A stretch of DNA of 64,000 nucleotides from Enterococcus ureasiticus (GCF_001730285.1 NZ_MIJZ01000014.1:186001-250000), one strand, 5' to 3'; shown: positions 1 to 9,680, counted from the first letter of the stretch. A program made the numbers and translations. Notes: generated by a model from the sequence alone, not told the origin.

Positions 1-1606
1 CGGTTAGTAAATCATTTTCTTTGATTACTTCTTCGACTTCTGGCTTCAATGCCCCTGAATTACCAATACAAGTAGTACAACCATACCCAACGAGATGAAA
101 GCCTAACTGTTCTAAATAAGGCAGTAACCCAGCTTTTTTCAGATAAGCTGTCACAACTTTTGAACCTGGTGCTAATGAGGTTTTTACATAGTTTGGTACA
201 TTTAATCCAAGTAATGCCGCTTTTTTAGCCACTAATCCTGCACTTAACATAACGAATGGATTCGATGTGTTTGTACATGAGGTGATTGCTGCAATTGCTA
301 CTGCCCCTGGTTTTAATTGATGCTGTATACCTTCCAACTCTAACTTCACACTTTCTGTCTGCTGTTTCTCAGAAAGTCCGAAACCTTGCAAGCCAGCTGG
401 TGCTTTCACAGCGTGCTCAAATGCTGTTTTCATTTCTGATAAAGGAACCAGATCCTGTGGTCGTTTTGGTCCTGCAAGATTGGCTTGTATTTCACTTAAA
501 TCGATTTCGATCACTTTTGTATAACTCGGTTCTTGATCATTTACTGGATCATAGAATAATTGATTTTCTTTTAAATAACGCTTAGCTATTGCTACCGTTT
601 TATCTTCCCTTCCTGTTAGTCGCAGATAACGAATCGTTTCATCATCTACAGGGAAGAAGCCGCAGGTCGCGCCATATTCTGGGGCCATATTTGCCACGGT
701 CGCTCGATCAGCTAAGCTTAAACTAACTAAACCTGCACCGAAGAATTCTACAAATTTACCCACAACTTTTTGTTCTCTTAACACCTGTGTTACTTTTAAC
801 GCTAAATCTGTCGCTGTTGCACCTTGGGATAATTCATTCACAAAACGGACACCTACAACATCTGGAATAGGAAAATAAGAGGGCTCACCAAGCATACTCG
901 CCTCTGCTTCGATTCCACCGACACCCCAGCCTAAAACTCCTAATGCATTGACCATTGTCGTATGAGAATCTGTCCCAACTAGTGTATCAGGATAAAGTAA
1001 AATTGTGCCATCTTCTTGTTTTTTTTGCGTCACAACCGTTGCCAGATATTCAATATTGACTTGATGAACGATTCCTGTTGCAGGTGGTACAACCCGATAA
1101 TTATCAAAGACTTTTTGCGCCCAACTTAAAAAGCGGTAACGTTCTTGATTACGTTGAAACTCCATTTTCATATTTAACTGCAGCGCTTGTTTTACTCCAG
1201 CTACATCAACTTGAACTGAGTGATCGACAACTAAATCAACTGGAACTTCGGGATTGATTGTAGTTGGATCACCACCGAAGTCGGCAATTGTTTTTCGTAA
1301 AGATGCTAGATCAACGATCGCTGGGACACCTGTAAAATCTTGAAGAATCACTCGAGCTGGCTTGAAGGGAACTTCGCCTTTGTTGTTGTGTTCTGAAGAC
1401 CATTCAGCCAAATCCTTGATATGCTCTTGTGTGATCCCAGTTCCATTTTCTTGCCGCAGCAAAGATTCCAACAAAACACGAATACTAAATGGCAACGTTG
1501 AAATAAATTGAGGTTGCTCCGTTTCTAGTGAAGCTAATGAATAATAGTGATACTTCTGATCTTTCATTTCAAAAAAAGTTTTCGATGCTTGTTTATTCGT
1601 AATCAA
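1..1606 (-). CDS. acnA: Aconitate hydratase, C-terminal part cut by window edge
   Basis: Aconitase interconverts citrate and isocitrate with a [4Fe-4S] cluster in the cytosol. The frame is open from the start to base 1 (about 535 of the family's roughly 900 residues). The N-terminus has the AcnA-type YYSLASLE segment, followed by [16 protein letters not shown] and [11 protein letters not shown]. Cluster ligands are visible in SCTNTSNPF and [13 protein letters not shown] chose a TTG start at 1606: it lies 6 nt after AGGAGGG, whereas the in-frame ATG at 1612 abuts that site with no spacing. The gene follows the citrate-lyase operon but has its own promoter and a roughly 200-nt leader. E. faecalis is generally described as lacking aconitase, so this gene separates the organism from it. 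Citrate synthase and isocitrate dehydrogenase may lie beyond the left edge (inference). Confidence 0.93.
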   Translation of the reverse strand, partial: MITNKQASKTFFEMKDQKYHYYSLASLETEQPQFISTLPFSIRVLLESLLRQENGTGITQEHIKDLAEWSSEHNNKGEVPFKPARVILQDFTGVPAIVDLASLRKTIADFGGDPTTINPEVPVDLVVDHSVQVDVAGVKQALQLNMKMEFQRNQERYRFLSWAQKVFDNYRVVPPATGIVHQVNIEYLATVVTQKKQEDGTILLYPDTLVGTDSHTTMVNALGVLGWGVGGIEAEASMLGEPSYFPIPDVVGVRFVNELSQGATATDLALKVTQVLREQKVVGKFVEFFGAGLVSLSLADRATVANMAPEYGATCGFFPVDDETIRYLRLTGREDKTVAIAKRYLKENQLFYDPVNDQEPSYTKVIEIDLSEIQANLAGPKRPQDLVPLSEMKTAFEHAVKAPAGLQGFGLSEKQQTESVKLELEGIQHQLKPGAVAIAAITSCTNTSNPFVMLSAGLVAKKAALLGLNVPNYVKTSLAPGSKVVTAYLKKAGLLPYLEQLGFHLVGYGCTTCIGNSGALKPEVEEVIKENDLLT

Positions 1607-1657
1607 AAACATCCCTCCTAAATTTAAGCGCTGAGCCAGTTCTGATTTAACCTTGGC

Positions 1658-1692
1658 TGAAAAATAAAAAACTGTGAGAACAGCGCTCACTA
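1658..1692 (-). promoter_or_regulatory. Attenuator-like hairpin in acnA leader
   Basis: On the sense strand GTGAG...CTCAC (arms 1690-1686 and 1678-1674) is followed by a T-rich run (AGTTTTTTATTTTT), which resembles a weak intrinsic terminator. The hexamer AGCGCT occurs in this hairpin and again just before the ribosome-binding site, so alternative pairing is possible. The rest of the 1613-2193 gap is AT-rich and holds only the promoter and the upstream operon's terminator. Confidence 0.4.
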
Positions 1693-1819
1693 CCATACTC
1701 ATAATTTATGTATGTTTCAAACAGCTCCCCCACATAACTAACTTAATTCATTTCTATGTACAGGATCAAAATAAAAAATGATATAGCTATCCTATTCTAT
1801 ACATGACTTGATTTCAGCT

Positions 1820-1848
1820 ATTATAACGGCATTATAAACAAATGTAAA
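1820..1848 (-). promoter_or_regulatory. Predicted acnA promoter
   Basis: Reading leftward, TTTACA (1848-1843), a 17-nt spacer and TATAAT (1825-1820) form a near-consensus sigma-A promoter. It lies about 215 nt upstream of the TTG start and implies a long untranslated leader. Confidence 0.65.
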
Positions 1849-2153
1849 CCTTTAGAACAATGAGAAAAGTCATATTAATTAACTCGATCATGTTACATTT
1901 ATGTCACATATAAAATAACCGATATATAACGACTATATCAAGGTTAAAAAGGTTCCACCCTATCTAAAAATTAGCTTTTATGCATTATTTTCACATTTTT
2001 TTTTAATCTAAAATGCATAATAAAAGAACTAAAATATACTCCATATCTGCTAACATTTGCTAAGTCATATTTCTTCTATTTTAAGCTATTTTTACCGTTT
2101 TCATGTCAGACAAAAATTATTTCATTTCCTTAAAAAAATCCTTATAACAAATA

Positions 2154-2191
2154 AAAAGAGTTGCAAAATCTGCTGATTTTGCAACTCTTTT
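2154..2191 (-). terminator. Terminator of the citrate operon
   Basis: A perfect 17-bp inverted repeat (2154-2170 and 2175-2191) with a 4-nt loop lies directly after the oadA stop and ends in a T-rich tract on the minus strand. Confidence 0.9.
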
Positions 2192-2193
2192 CT

Positions 2194-3585
2194 TTAAATA
2201 TCTAACGTAACATTTACTTCCTGCATCGGAACATCATAAAATCGATCTTCTCTTCTCCCTAAAAAGTCTTTCCCTTGTTGCGGGAACAACGCATACATCA
2301 ACACATCTTCGGTTGATTTTGCATATTCTGCGATCTCTTTTTCATATTGCGGAAGCTCTGGCGTCAATAAATCAGCGGGTCTAATCGTAATCACTTCTTC
2401 TTCCCCAATGATCAATTTCGTCATTTCTTCTGAGATTGCAACAGGTGGTTTCCCATATAAGCCTTTGACATAGTCTTTGATTTCTTTTGGTACCATTTTA
2501 TAACGTTCTCCACTGATCACATTCATAACGGCTTGGGTTCCTACCATTTGAGAGAGCGGTGTTACAAGTGGTGGATAACCTAAATCTACGCGAACTTTGG
2601 GTACTTCTTTTAAAACTTCTTCGTATTTATCTGCTAGTCCTTGCTCTGTTAATTGACTCAACAAATTCGATAGCATGCCACCAGGTACTTTATATATCAG
2701 CGTTTTCGGTTCTGTATCTTTTACTTTAGGATTCAACAAGCCTTCTTCTCTAAACTTATCACGAATTGGATTAAAATAATCAGCTGCTTCCGCTACTTTC
2801 TTCATATCTAAATGTGTATTGTACCCTAAATTCTCTAATGCCAACGCCATTGATTCTGTCGCTGGTTGACTCGTTCCACCAGAAAATGAAGAAATGGCTG
2901 TATCAATAATATCTGCGCCTGCTTCAACGGCTTTTAGATAGGTCATTTCAGAAATCCCACTAGTTGCATGCGTATGAACTTCTAGCGGTACTTGGATTTT
3001 ATTCTTGATTTCTGTAACCAAACGATATGCGTCATCCGGTGTCAAAATTCCCGCCATATCTTTAATGCAGATGGAATCGGCACCCATTTTTTCTAATTCT
3101 GTAGTTAATCCGACAAAGTAATCAATCGTATGAAAATCACTCGTCGTATACGAAATAGCAGGTTGACAATGACCGCCGAATTTTTTTGTTGCTTCGATTG
3201 AGGTTTGCAAGTTTCTTGTATCGTTAAGCGCATCAAAAACGCGGATAATATCAATCCCATTTTCAATTGATTTTTGTACAAAGGCTTCTACAACATCATC
3301 GGCATAATTTTTATAACCAAGTAGATTTTGTCCGCGTAAAAGCATTTGTAATTTGGTATGTTTAACGGCTTTTCGAATCGTTCTTAGACGCTCCCAAGGA
3401 TCTTCATTCAAAAAACGAATACAGGCATCAAATGTTGCACCGCCCCACATTTCTAAGGCATGATAGCCTGCTTCATCCAAGGTTTGAATGATTGGCAACA
3501 TATCACTTGTTGGCATTCTTGTGGCAATTTGGCTTTGTTGACCATCCCGCAGCACAGTTTCTGTAAAAAGGATTTTTTTTGTCAT
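2194..3585 (-). CDS. oadA: Oxaloacetate decarboxylase alpha subunit (carboxyltransferase)
   Basis: This subunit transfers the carboxyl group of oxaloacetate to biotin on the separate carrier OadD. The membrane subunit OadB then decarboxylates carboxybiotin and pumps Na+. The 463-residue protein has the DRE-TIM carboxyltransferase signature TVLRDGQQS at the N-terminus, the active-site lysine region SICIKDMAG and the metal-binding HTHATSG. There is no C-terminal biotin domain, as expected because the carrier is encoded at 9171. It is the last gene of the leftward operon, 1 nt after citX, with AGGAAGG before its ATG. In E. faecalis this position is followed by citM and citG; neither is present here. 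Confidence 0.95.
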   Translation of the reverse strand: MTKKILFTETVLRDGQQSQIATRMPTSDMLPIIQTLDEAGYHALEMWGGATFDACIRFLNEDPWERLRTIRKAVKHTKLQMLLRGQNLLGYKNYADDVVEAFVQKSIENGIDIIRVFDALNDTRNLQTSIEATKKFGGHCQPAISYTTSDFHTIDYFVGLTTELEKMGADSICIKDMAGILTPDDAYRLVTEIKNKIQVPLEVHTHATSGISEMTYLKAVEAGADIIDTAISSFSGGTSQPATESMALALENLGYNTHLDMKKVAEAADYFNPIRDKFREEGLLNPKVKDTEPKTLIYKVPGGMLSNLLSQLTEQGLADKYEEVLKEVPKVRVDLGYPPLVTPLSQMVGTQAVMNVISGERYKMVPKEIKDYVKGLYGKPPVAISEEMTKLIIGEEEVITIRPADLLTPELPQYEKEIAEYAKSTEDVLMYALFPQQGKDFLGRREDRFYDVPMQEVNVTLDI

Positions 3586-3586
3586 T

Positions 3587-4123
3587 TCATCCTTCCTTTC
3601 TTAATAAGTTACTGATTGTTTCTTGCATTTCTTCTACGCTATGGTGTCTTTGTCTACCGCAGACTTTTGCTTCTTCGTCACAAATAAAACAAGTTCTTGG
3701 TTTGTGATTTAGTTCTGTACGGCTGATTGAATGTCGTGTATGATTGCTTAAATAGATTACATCTAGATCCATCAAACGGCCGAAACGATGTGTTTCTTCA
3801 ACTTCAATTAGTTTTCTTTTCAGCTCTTTAGGTGTTTCATTAAGGACTAGATAATATTCAGGACCTGTTTTTAACTCTCGGTGTTTACGAGCTGCTATTT
3901 TTTCAGGAGGAAAAAGAGAATTGATCTCTTTAATGACAGTTAAAAAGGCTTGTCTTAGCTGCTCATTTGTTTTTATAGGTCCTGGAATATTCATCGTAGC
4001 GCTTAATAAGGAACATCTTGGATGTTTTTGTAAAAGTTCTTGCTGGATAGTTACTCGTTTTTCTCTGGCATCTAGCATTTCTACCAAAGTGACCGTCTCT
4101 CCCCGTAGATAGGTTTTAGACAT
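3587..4123 (-). CDS. citX: Apo-citrate lyase phosphoribosyl-dephospho-CoA transferase CitX
   Basis: CitX attaches the 2'-(5''-phosphoribosyl)-3'-dephospho-CoA prosthetic group to a serine of the acyl-carrier subunit CitD. The start at 4123 (MSKTYLRGE, 178 residues) fits the family and overlaps the end of citF by 8 nt, which suggests translational coupling; an upstream in-frame ATG at 4162 would overlap citF much further. Visible family segments are GPIKTNEQLRQAF, GRLMDLDVIY and the C-terminal cysteine-rich RTCFICDEEAKVCGR. Its substrate is made by CitG, which is encoded here on the divergent transcript rather than in this operon. Confidence 0.93.
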   Translation of the reverse strand: MSKTYLRGETVTLVEMLDAREKRVTIQQELLQKHPRCSLLSATMNIPGPIKTNEQLRQAFLTVIKEINSLFPPEKIAARKHRELKTGPEYYLVLNETPKELKRKLIEVEETHRFGRLMDLDVIYLSNHTRHSISRTELNHKPRTCFICDEEAKVCGRQRHHSVEEMQETISNLLRKEG

Positions 4124-5645
4124 TTCTGACCACATCGATAATTGAACCATCACGGTATTCAATCAATGCAACCACTTTATCTCCGTACTCGATCGCATCT
4201 GGTCTATCCACGATACTATAGGCTTTTTCTTGTAGTTCTTTCATCGTTAATTGCGGAACATCTAATGCTTTAAAATGTTCGATCAAATCTTGGCGTTCTG
4301 GATTGATGGCTATGCCGACTTCGGTTACCACAACATCAATACTGTTACCTGGTGTCACAACCGTATTGACTTCTTCAACAATCGTTGGAATTCGACCTCT
4401 GATCAATGGTGCGATCACCAAACTCATCTTACAAGCGGCACTAGTATCCGAATGTCCGCCAGATGCCCCTCGAATGACGCCATCTGATCCCGTAATAACA
4501 TTCACGTTGAAATTTGTATCGATTTCAAGTGCTGAAAGGATCGCTGTATCCAATTGGTTGATTACGGAACCTTTACTTAATGGTGAAGCATACATATTGG
4601 CATCGATTTCGTAGTGATTATCATTTTTACCTAATGAAACAGCAGATGGATGGTCAAAATCTTGGACATCGATGATTTTTTCGACTAGTCCTTCTTCCAA
4701 TAATTCAACCATTGCGTTCGTAATACCACCTAAAGCAAAACTTGCTGTGATACCATCTTTGATCATTGCCTCTTTCAAAAATCTGGAAACAGCTAATGCT
4801 GCGCCACCTGTTCCTGTTTGGAAAGAGAAGCCATTTTTATAATAAGGCGAATGTGTGATTACTTTCGCTGCATATTCTGCAATCAATAGCTCTTTTGGAT
4901 TTTTTGTAAAACGAGTTGCGCCTTTAGCTATTCCATTTGGATCACCGATTGCATCCACTTCTACTACAAAATCAACATCGGTTTGTGGAATACTGATTGG
5001 TGTATTTGGATAAGGCATCAAACTATCCGTGATGATCACTACTTGATCTGCATATTTCGCATCAATCATAGCATAACCTAATGAACCGCAAGTCGCTTTG
5101 CCTTTAGTTCCATTTACATTGCCATATGCATCCGAACTTGGTGCTCCAAGAAACGCCACATCGATATGGATATCTCCGGCAGCAATCGCTCTAGCGCGAC
5201 CGCCATGGGAGCGAATCACAACTGGATTTTCCATGATTCCTTCAGAAATGGCAGCCCCGACTTTATCACGTAAACCGCTAGAAGTAATATTAGTCACCAC
5301 GCCATTTTTGATATGGTCGATCAATGGTTCATGAACATTTGCGATTGAGCTAGGTGCAATTGATAAATTCTTGATCCCCATCGCGGCAATTTCTTTTAAA
5401 ACCATATTCATGACAAAATCGCCTTCTCTAAAATGATGATGGAATGAAATCGTCATACCGTCTTTTAATCCCGTTTTTTCAATCGCTTCTCTTAAACTAC
5501 CCAATAACTTTGTATCTCTTGGTCTGACTGGATTGATTGTACGGCTGGCTTCTTTATATTCATGAATATTTGCTAGTTCACCTTTAAATAAACCATATTG
5601 TTCAGCATAATTATCTGGAATTTCTTTGCCTACGTTGTTTTTCAT
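4116..5645 (-). CDS. citF: Citrate lyase alpha subunit (citrate CoA-transferase)
   Basis: The alpha subunit exchanges acetyl on the carrier protein for citrate, giving citryl-ACP. The 509-residue length is typical. Diagnostic stretches include FHHHFREGDFVMNMV near the N-terminus, FLGAPSSDAYGN, FSFQTGTGGAALAV and GVIRGASGGHSDTS. The gene lies 1 nt after citE and overlaps citX by 8 nt, in the standard citDEFX order. Confidence 0.97.
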   Translation of the reverse strand: MKNNVGKEIPDNYAEQYGLFKGELANIHEYKEASRTINPVRPRDTKLLGSLREAIEKTGLKDGMTISFHHHFREGDFVMNMVLKEIAAMGIKNLSIAPSSIANVHEPLIDHIKNGVVTNITSSGLRDKVGAAISEGIMENPVVIRSHGGRARAIAAGDIHIDVAFLGAPSSDAYGNVNGTKGKATCGSLGYAMIDAKYADQVVIITDSLMPYPNTPISIPQTDVDFVVEVDAIGDPNGIAKGATRFTKNPKELLIAEYAAKVITHSPYYKNGFSFQTGTGGAALAVSRFLKEAMIKDGITASFALGGITNAMVELLEEGLVEKIIDVQDFDHPSAVSLGKNDNHYEIDANMYASPLSKGSVINQLDTAILSALEIDTNFNVNVITGSDGVIRGASGGHSDTSAACKMSLVIAPLIRGRIPTIVEEVNTVVTPGNSIDVVVTEVGIAINPERQDLIEHFKALDVPQLTMKELQEKAYSIVDRPDAIEYGDKVVALIEYRDGSIIDVVRNV

Positions 5646-5646
5646 T

Positions 5647-6534
5647 TTAGACTTCCTCCTCAGAAATTAATTTTGCTGCAATGGCTAAAGCAATCACTCG
5701 CTCTGCCCGTTCTACGATTGGTTTATCCACCATTTTTCCATTGACTGAAATCACGCCAGAACCTTTTGCTTCCGCTTCACGAATGCCCCAGATCACTTCC
5801 TTGGCGTTTTGGATTTCTTTTTCAGTCGGTTCATAGACACTATTTACTAATGGAATTTGCCGTGGATTAATGACTGATTTACCATCAAAACCTAATTGCT
5901 TGATCAACTCAACTTCTGTAAGAAATCCTTCCGTATTCTCTACATCTGAATACACTGTATCGATTGCCGCAATTCCAGCTGCTCTAGCTGAATGCAGAAT
6001 AAAACTACGGGCAAAAAATAATTCTTGTCCATTTGCATAGCGATGTGTTTTCATATTTGTTACATAATCTTCAGCACCAAGAGCAATTCCAATTAGTCGA
6101 TCACTCGCTAATGCGATTTCGCGAGCATTTAAAACACCTTCAGCTGATTCGATTGCGGCCATCATTTTAGTCGTGCCAATAGTGATTCCATACTTTGTTT
6201 CCATTTCGGTGATTACCGCAGCCACATCAACAATATCTTGAGCTGTTTCTGTTTTGGGTAAACGAATCACATTCACTCCTGCTAAAACCATCGCTTCAAC
6301 ATCCTGACGACCGACTGTATCTAATCCATTGATTCGAACTACCGTTTCTACCGCGGCATAATCAAAGGTTCGCAAGGCATTAAAAACAAGTAAACGAGCG
6401 CTATCTTTTTCTTTTAGAGAAACAGCATCTTCTAAGTCAAACATCAACGAATCCGCACCATATAAAGTTGCATCTCTAAGCATTGATGCATTGGCTCCTG
6501 GCACAAACATCATCGTTCTTCTTAAGCGTTCCAT
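5647..6534 (-). CDS. citE: Citrate lyase beta subunit (citryl-ACP lyase)
   Basis: CitE cleaves citryl-ACP to oxaloacetate and acetyl-ACP. The HpcH/HpaI-aldolase-type fold is recognised from [15 protein letters not shown], the [12 protein letters not shown] acid cluster, the substrate-binding VVRINGLDT, and [12 protein letters not shown] prefer the ATG at 6534 (MERLRRTMM) because AGGTGA sits 7 nt upstream and the frame then overlaps citD by only 13 nt; an ATG at 6552 would add six residues. Confidence 0.95.
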   Translation of the reverse strand: MERLRRTMMFVPGANASMLRDATLYGADSLMFDLEDAVSLKEKDSARLLVFNALRTFDYAAVETVVRINGLDTVGRQDVEAMVLAGVNVIRLPKTETAQDIVDVAAVITEMETKYGITIGTTKMMAAIESAEGVLNAREIALASDRLIGIALGAEDYVTNMKTHRYANGQELFFARSFILHSARAAGIAAIDTVYSDVENTEGFLTEVELIKQLGFDGKSVINPRQIPLVNSVYEPTEKEIQNAKEVIWGIREAEAKGSGVISVNGKMVDKPIVERAERVIALAIAAKLISEEEV

Positions 6535-6830
6535 GACTGAATCACCTGCCAATCAATGTTTTCTTCACCAGCTGCACGATAAACTGCTGCAATAGTCCGC
6601 GCTTCAATCGTACAATCTAACGCCCCTTTATCTACTGCATTGACTTTCACATTCGTTACCTCTAATTTTTCCAATATTTCTTGTATTTTAGCTCTAATCT
6701 GACGACCAAATTGTTTTTCAACACTACTATCTAAATCGATTTGAATACCGTTAGCATCATTTTGAGCGAGTGTGATCAAAATGTCACTTGATTCAGTTGT
6801 ACCAGCGGATGCGTTTTGTTTAATTTCCAA
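6522..6830 (-). CDS. citD: Citrate lyase gamma subunit (acyl carrier protein)
   Basis: CitD is the small acyl carrier of citrate lyase. The AGTTESSD segment near residues 9-16 contains the serine that receives the prosthetic group from Cit[13 protein letters not shown] and the C-terminal [15 protein letters not shown] are family hallmarks. The best start is a TTG at 6830 ([10 protein letters not shown], matching the usual N-terminus), 6 nt after AGAGGTG; the upstream GTG at 6839 is inside the ribosome-binding site. It overlaps citE by 13 nt. Confidence 0.93.
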   Translation of the reverse strand: MEIKQNASAGTTESSDILITLAQNDANGIQIDLDSSVEKQFGRQIRAKIQEILEKLEVTNVKVNAVDKGALDCTIEARTIAAVYRAAGEENIDWQVIQSWNA

Positions 6831-6842
6831 ACTAGACACCTC

Positions 6843-7838
6843 TTATTCTTTTTTTTGATTCATTATTTCTTTAAATGTACTATCGGGAACAAGTAATTTT
6901 ATTTCTTCATAAGCTTGTTTTTTCATTAAAGAACGGACTCTTGAAGCACTAATCACTTCATCATTCGCTTTTTTTCTAGGCAAAATAATCAGATTCAAAG
7001 AGGAAGAAAATACCTTTTTCATTGCTTGATTATAAATATTTGTCACAGGCGACAGCGGCTCTTCCCCGACAAACCTTGTCATGATATTTAAAGTTGGAGC
7101 AATCCTCTCTTTAAAAAGTAATGCATCCAATTCTGCTTGAACTTTTGCAACATTGTCTTTTGCTTGGTTTTTTAAAAAATAGGAAGGAAATGTTGCACTT
7201 GAAACGATATATTCTCTTGTTGGTAAAACCACTACATTTGATAAATGACTGATTCCTTCTTTTACCAGTTCAAAACGTGTCTTTGCATCAAACAGTGATC
7301 CTTCCTCAGACAAAACAAAGAGATAAACTGTTTCAGCACATTTAGCTGCTTCTGTAACTAAATATAAATGTCCATTCGTAAATGGGTTTGCATTCATTAC
7401 AACTGCTGCATTTTGCTTAGTCATTCGTTGATGCTTTTTGAGTTCCATTAAATAGTCTTCAAAATCAGGAAAACCCTGCTCCATAAAAACCAGTTCAGTC
7501 GTTGCCGCAATTTCAGTAAATCCTAAAGAGCGAAATAACTTACTGGTTTCTGGTTTTGTATACAAAAAATAATGCTGATAACCTATTTCTTGTAGCCTTT
7601 CCCGTAAAGTTTGAACAATTTTAGAAAGCAGGTTTTCGTTTTGATAAGAAAGGTCAATTGCAACACATTTTAAAATATTCCTAAAAGTCGACCCTGTTCC
7701 AACAAGCTGGTCCTTATCGTAGATGCCGATCGTATAGTCTAACTGATCATCAGGTATTAAATCAGCGGCAGTCAGAAAATCTGCCCATTGCTTTTTCCCA
7801 CCCTGATCGCGATCAAGCCAAATTCTTCTGATATTCAT
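6843..7838 (-). CDS. citC: [Citrate (pro-3S)-lyase] ligase
   Basis: CitC acetylates the CitD prosthetic group using ATP and acetate to activate citrate lyase. The 331-residue protein has an N-terminal acetyltransferase-like domain (about residues 1-115) and a C-terminal nucleotidyltransferase domain with the cytidylyltransferase-type signature NPFTNGHLYLV and the late motif ISASRVRSL. The ATG at 7838 is used because GGAAG lies 8 nt before it; an in-frame GTG is 9 nt upstream. It lies 12 nt after the small OadG-like gene. Confidence 0.94.
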   Translation of the reverse strand: MNIRRIWLDRDQGGKKQWADFLTAADLIPDDQLDYTIGIYDKDQLVGTGSTFRNILKCVAIDLSYQNENLLSKIVQTLRERLQEIGYQHYFLYTKPETSKLFRSLGFTEIAATTELVFMEQGFPDFEDYLMELKKHQRMTKQNAAVVMNANPFTNGHLYLVTEAAKCAETVYLFVLSEEGSLFDAKTRFELVKEGISHLSNVVVLPTREYIVSSATFPSYFLKNQAKDNVAKVQAELDALLFKERIAPTLNIMTRFVGEEPLSPVTNIYNQAMKKVFSSSLNLIILPRKKANDEVISASRVRSLMKKQAYEEIKLLVPDSTFKEIMNQKKE

Positions 7839-7850
7839 TACTATCACTTC

Positions 7851-7976
7851 CTACTTCTTCGGTGGAAATAATTTATTTAACATAAAAGACGCAAAGTAAA
7901 TCACGAAAATGACAACAAATACGCCACCCCACCCAAAAATCAATAGCTCCAATGATTTTAGTAAATCAGCTGACAT
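7851..7976 (-). CDS. Small OadG-like membrane subunit (41 aa)
   Basis: This short frame between oadB and citC starts at ATG 7976, with AAAGGAG a proper distance upstream, and stops at 7851. It encodes 41 residues: a short acidic N-terminus, one hydrophobic helix (about residues 10-34, including VFVVIFVIYFASFML) and a proline- and lysine-rich end. Position and topology match the gamma-type subunit (OadG) that anchors the oxaloacetate decarboxylase complex, in a much shortened form. It is conserved in context and has a good start signal, but assignment as a functional gamma subunit is inference. Confidence 0.75.
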   Translation of the reverse strand: MSADLLKSLELLIFGWGGVFVVIFVIYFASFMLNKLFPPKK

Positions 7977-8012
7977 AAGCCAAACTCCTTTCCATTTCTT
8001 CTAATCAAAATT

Positions 8013-9128
8013 CTACGCAAGCAACGCCAATAATAAGCCGCCCGCAATAACAGATGCGATCTGTCCAGATACATTTGCACCTGCTGCATGCATTAAAATA
8101 AAATTCTGTGGATCTTCATCCGTTGCCATTTTTTGAATCACCCGACTGGACATTGGAAACGCTGAAATCCCTGCCGCACCAATCATCGGATTGATTTTTT
8201 CTTTTCTAAACAGATTCAATAATTTTGCAAACAAGACACCACCAACTGAATCCATTACAAAAGCAACTAACCCTAGGCCAATGACCATTAAAGTATCCAC
8301 TTGTAGGAATTCTTCGTACTGCATTTTCACTGAAATGGCTAATCCTAGCACAATACTGATTATGTTTACCAACTCATTTTGCGCTGTCACAGATAAACGA
8401 TCCAAGACGCCACATTCACGTAGTAAGTTCCCAAACATTAAGAATCCAACTAGCGGAAGAGAAACCGGTGCTACCAATCCAGCAACAACTGTAATCACGA
8501 TAGGGAATAAAATCTTCGCTGTTTGTGATACTTCACCCGCTCGATAGTTCATACGGATTTGGCGTTCTTTTTTCGTTGTAACAGCTTTGATTGCCACTGG
8601 TTGAATAATAGGAACTAAAGCCATATAAGAATACGCTGCCACCATGATCGCACCCATGTATTTCGAATTCAATGTATTCGCAACAAAGATTGACGTTGGA
8701 CCATCAGCTGCTCCGATAATCCCGATAGAAGCCGCATCATTTAAATCAAAACCTAATAAAACGGCCGCAATAATCGTAAAGAAAATCCCAAATTGCGCGG
8801 CTGCTCCGAACAATAATAAAAATGGATTTTGTAATAATGGCCCGAAATCGATCATAGCACCAATTCCGATAAATAATAACAATGGAAATAACTCTGTCGA
8901 AATTCCTATATCAAACAACACTTGAAACGGACCAGCTTCTCCACCGGCACTTAGTACACCTGAATTGGGAAAATTGACTAAAATAGTTCCTAATCCCATT
9001 GGAACGAGTAAGGTAGGTTCATACTCTTTTTTGATCCCCAAGTACATCAGGATGCCTCCGATCACCATCATTACAATGCGACCAGGCTCCTGTCCCATTC
9101 CCACTACGCCTTCAATTAATGTCTCCAC
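8013..9128 (-). CDS. oadB: Na+-translocating oxaloacetate decarboxylase beta subunit
   Basis: OadB is the integral-membrane subunit that decarboxylates carboxybiotin and couples this to Na+ export. The roughly 371-residue protein has about nine hydrophobic segments and the hallmark regions GIGAMIDFGPLL, GIIGAADGPTSIF (the conserved intramembrane aspartate) and MIGAAGISAFPMSSRV. The GTG at 9128 is the likelier start (8 nt after AGAGGAAG); a GTG at 9137 is too close to that site. It is flanked by the biotin carrier and the OadG-like peptide. Confidence 0.95.
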   Translation of the reverse strand: METLIEGVVGMGQEPGRIVMMVIGGILMYLGIKKEYEPTLLVPMGLGTILVNFPNSGVLSAGGEAGPFQVLFDIGISTELFPLLLFIGIGAMIDFGPLLQNPFLLLFGAAAQFGIFFTIIAAVLLGFDLNDAASIGIIGAADGPTSIFVANTLNSKYMGAIMVAAYSYMALVPIIQPVAIKAVTTKKERQIRMNYRAGEVSQTAKILFPIVITVVAGLVAPVSLPLVGFLMFGNLLRECGVLDRLSVTAQNELVNIISIVLGLAISVKMQYEEFLQVDTLMVIGLGLVAFVMDSVGGVLFAKLLNLFRKEKINPMIGAAGISAFPMSSRVIQKMATDEDPQNFILMHAAGANVSGQIASVIAGGLLLALLA

Positions 9129-9170
9129 AAACGTCACTTCCTCTTTTTAAATTAAACTACTTTTTTCTAT

Positions 9171-9557
9171 TTAACCGATTGTAATTAATGGCTCTCCTGG
9201 ATTGACCATATCACCTTGTTGAACATGAATACCTGTAACGGTGCCAGCTTTGCCAGCTACGATTTCATTTTCCATTTTCATAGCTTCAAGAATGATTAAC
9301 GGCTGATTTTCCTGTACAGTATCACCAATATTTACCAAGAGTTTCAAGATAGTTCCAGGCATAGGTGACAACATCGCATCATTTCCAGCTGGAGTGCTTG
9401 CTACAGATGGTACTTCCTCAACAGGTGCAGGTGTTGGTGCTGCTTGTGCTGCAACTGCTGTTTGTGTTGTAATTGGTGCTTGCGGTACTCCCCCAATTTC
9501 TTCCATTTCTACTAAATACTCTTTTCCATCAATTGAGATTTTGAACTTACGTAACAT
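9171..9557 (-). CDS. oadD: Biotin carboxyl carrier subunit of oxaloacetate decarboxylase
   Basis: This 128-residue protein carries the biotin that shuttles CO2 between OadA and OadB. The C-terminal biotinyl domain (about residues 60-128) has the canonical EAMKMENE, where the lysine is biotinylated. It is preceded by an Ala/Pro/Thr/Val-rich flexible linker (about residues 25-58). It is preceded by a copy of the intergenic element described at 9575, which runs directly into its ribosome-binding site. Confidence 0.95.
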   Translation of the reverse strand: MLRKFKISIDGKEYLVEMEEIGGVPQAPITTQTAVAAQAAPTPAPVEEVPSVASTPAGNDAMLSPMPGTILKLLVNIGDTVQENQPLIILEAMKMENEIVAGKAGTVTGIHVQQGDMVNPGEPLITIG

Positions 9558-9574
9558 TTTTCTTCCTCCTAAAA

Positions 9575-9680
9575 TTAAAAGTGTAATGGGGCTCGTTCAA
9601 GCTCGACGAAAAATAGGAAATGATGACTGAGGTGCTTTTTGCCTCATTCAATTTTTATCTTTTTTCCGAAGAACTAACCA
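9575..9680 (-). repeat. Dispersed intergenic element, copy in front of oadD
   Basis: This copy matches the array at 59232 along most of its length: the A/T tail adjoining the Shine-Dalgarno, a GCTCG...TCGA segment, ATAGGAAATGATGACTGAGG, a G/C hairpin (GAGG/CCTC), TTCAATTTTTATCTTTTTTC and CGAAGA. Oriented with oadD, it lies wholly within the oadH-oadD gap. Confidence 0.75.

Noticed and set aside
1-1606. Aconitase as a pseudogene, because no complete frame is present
   Set aside because: The minus-strand frame is uninterrupted to the window edge and contains the cluster cysteines; it is simply truncated by the window.
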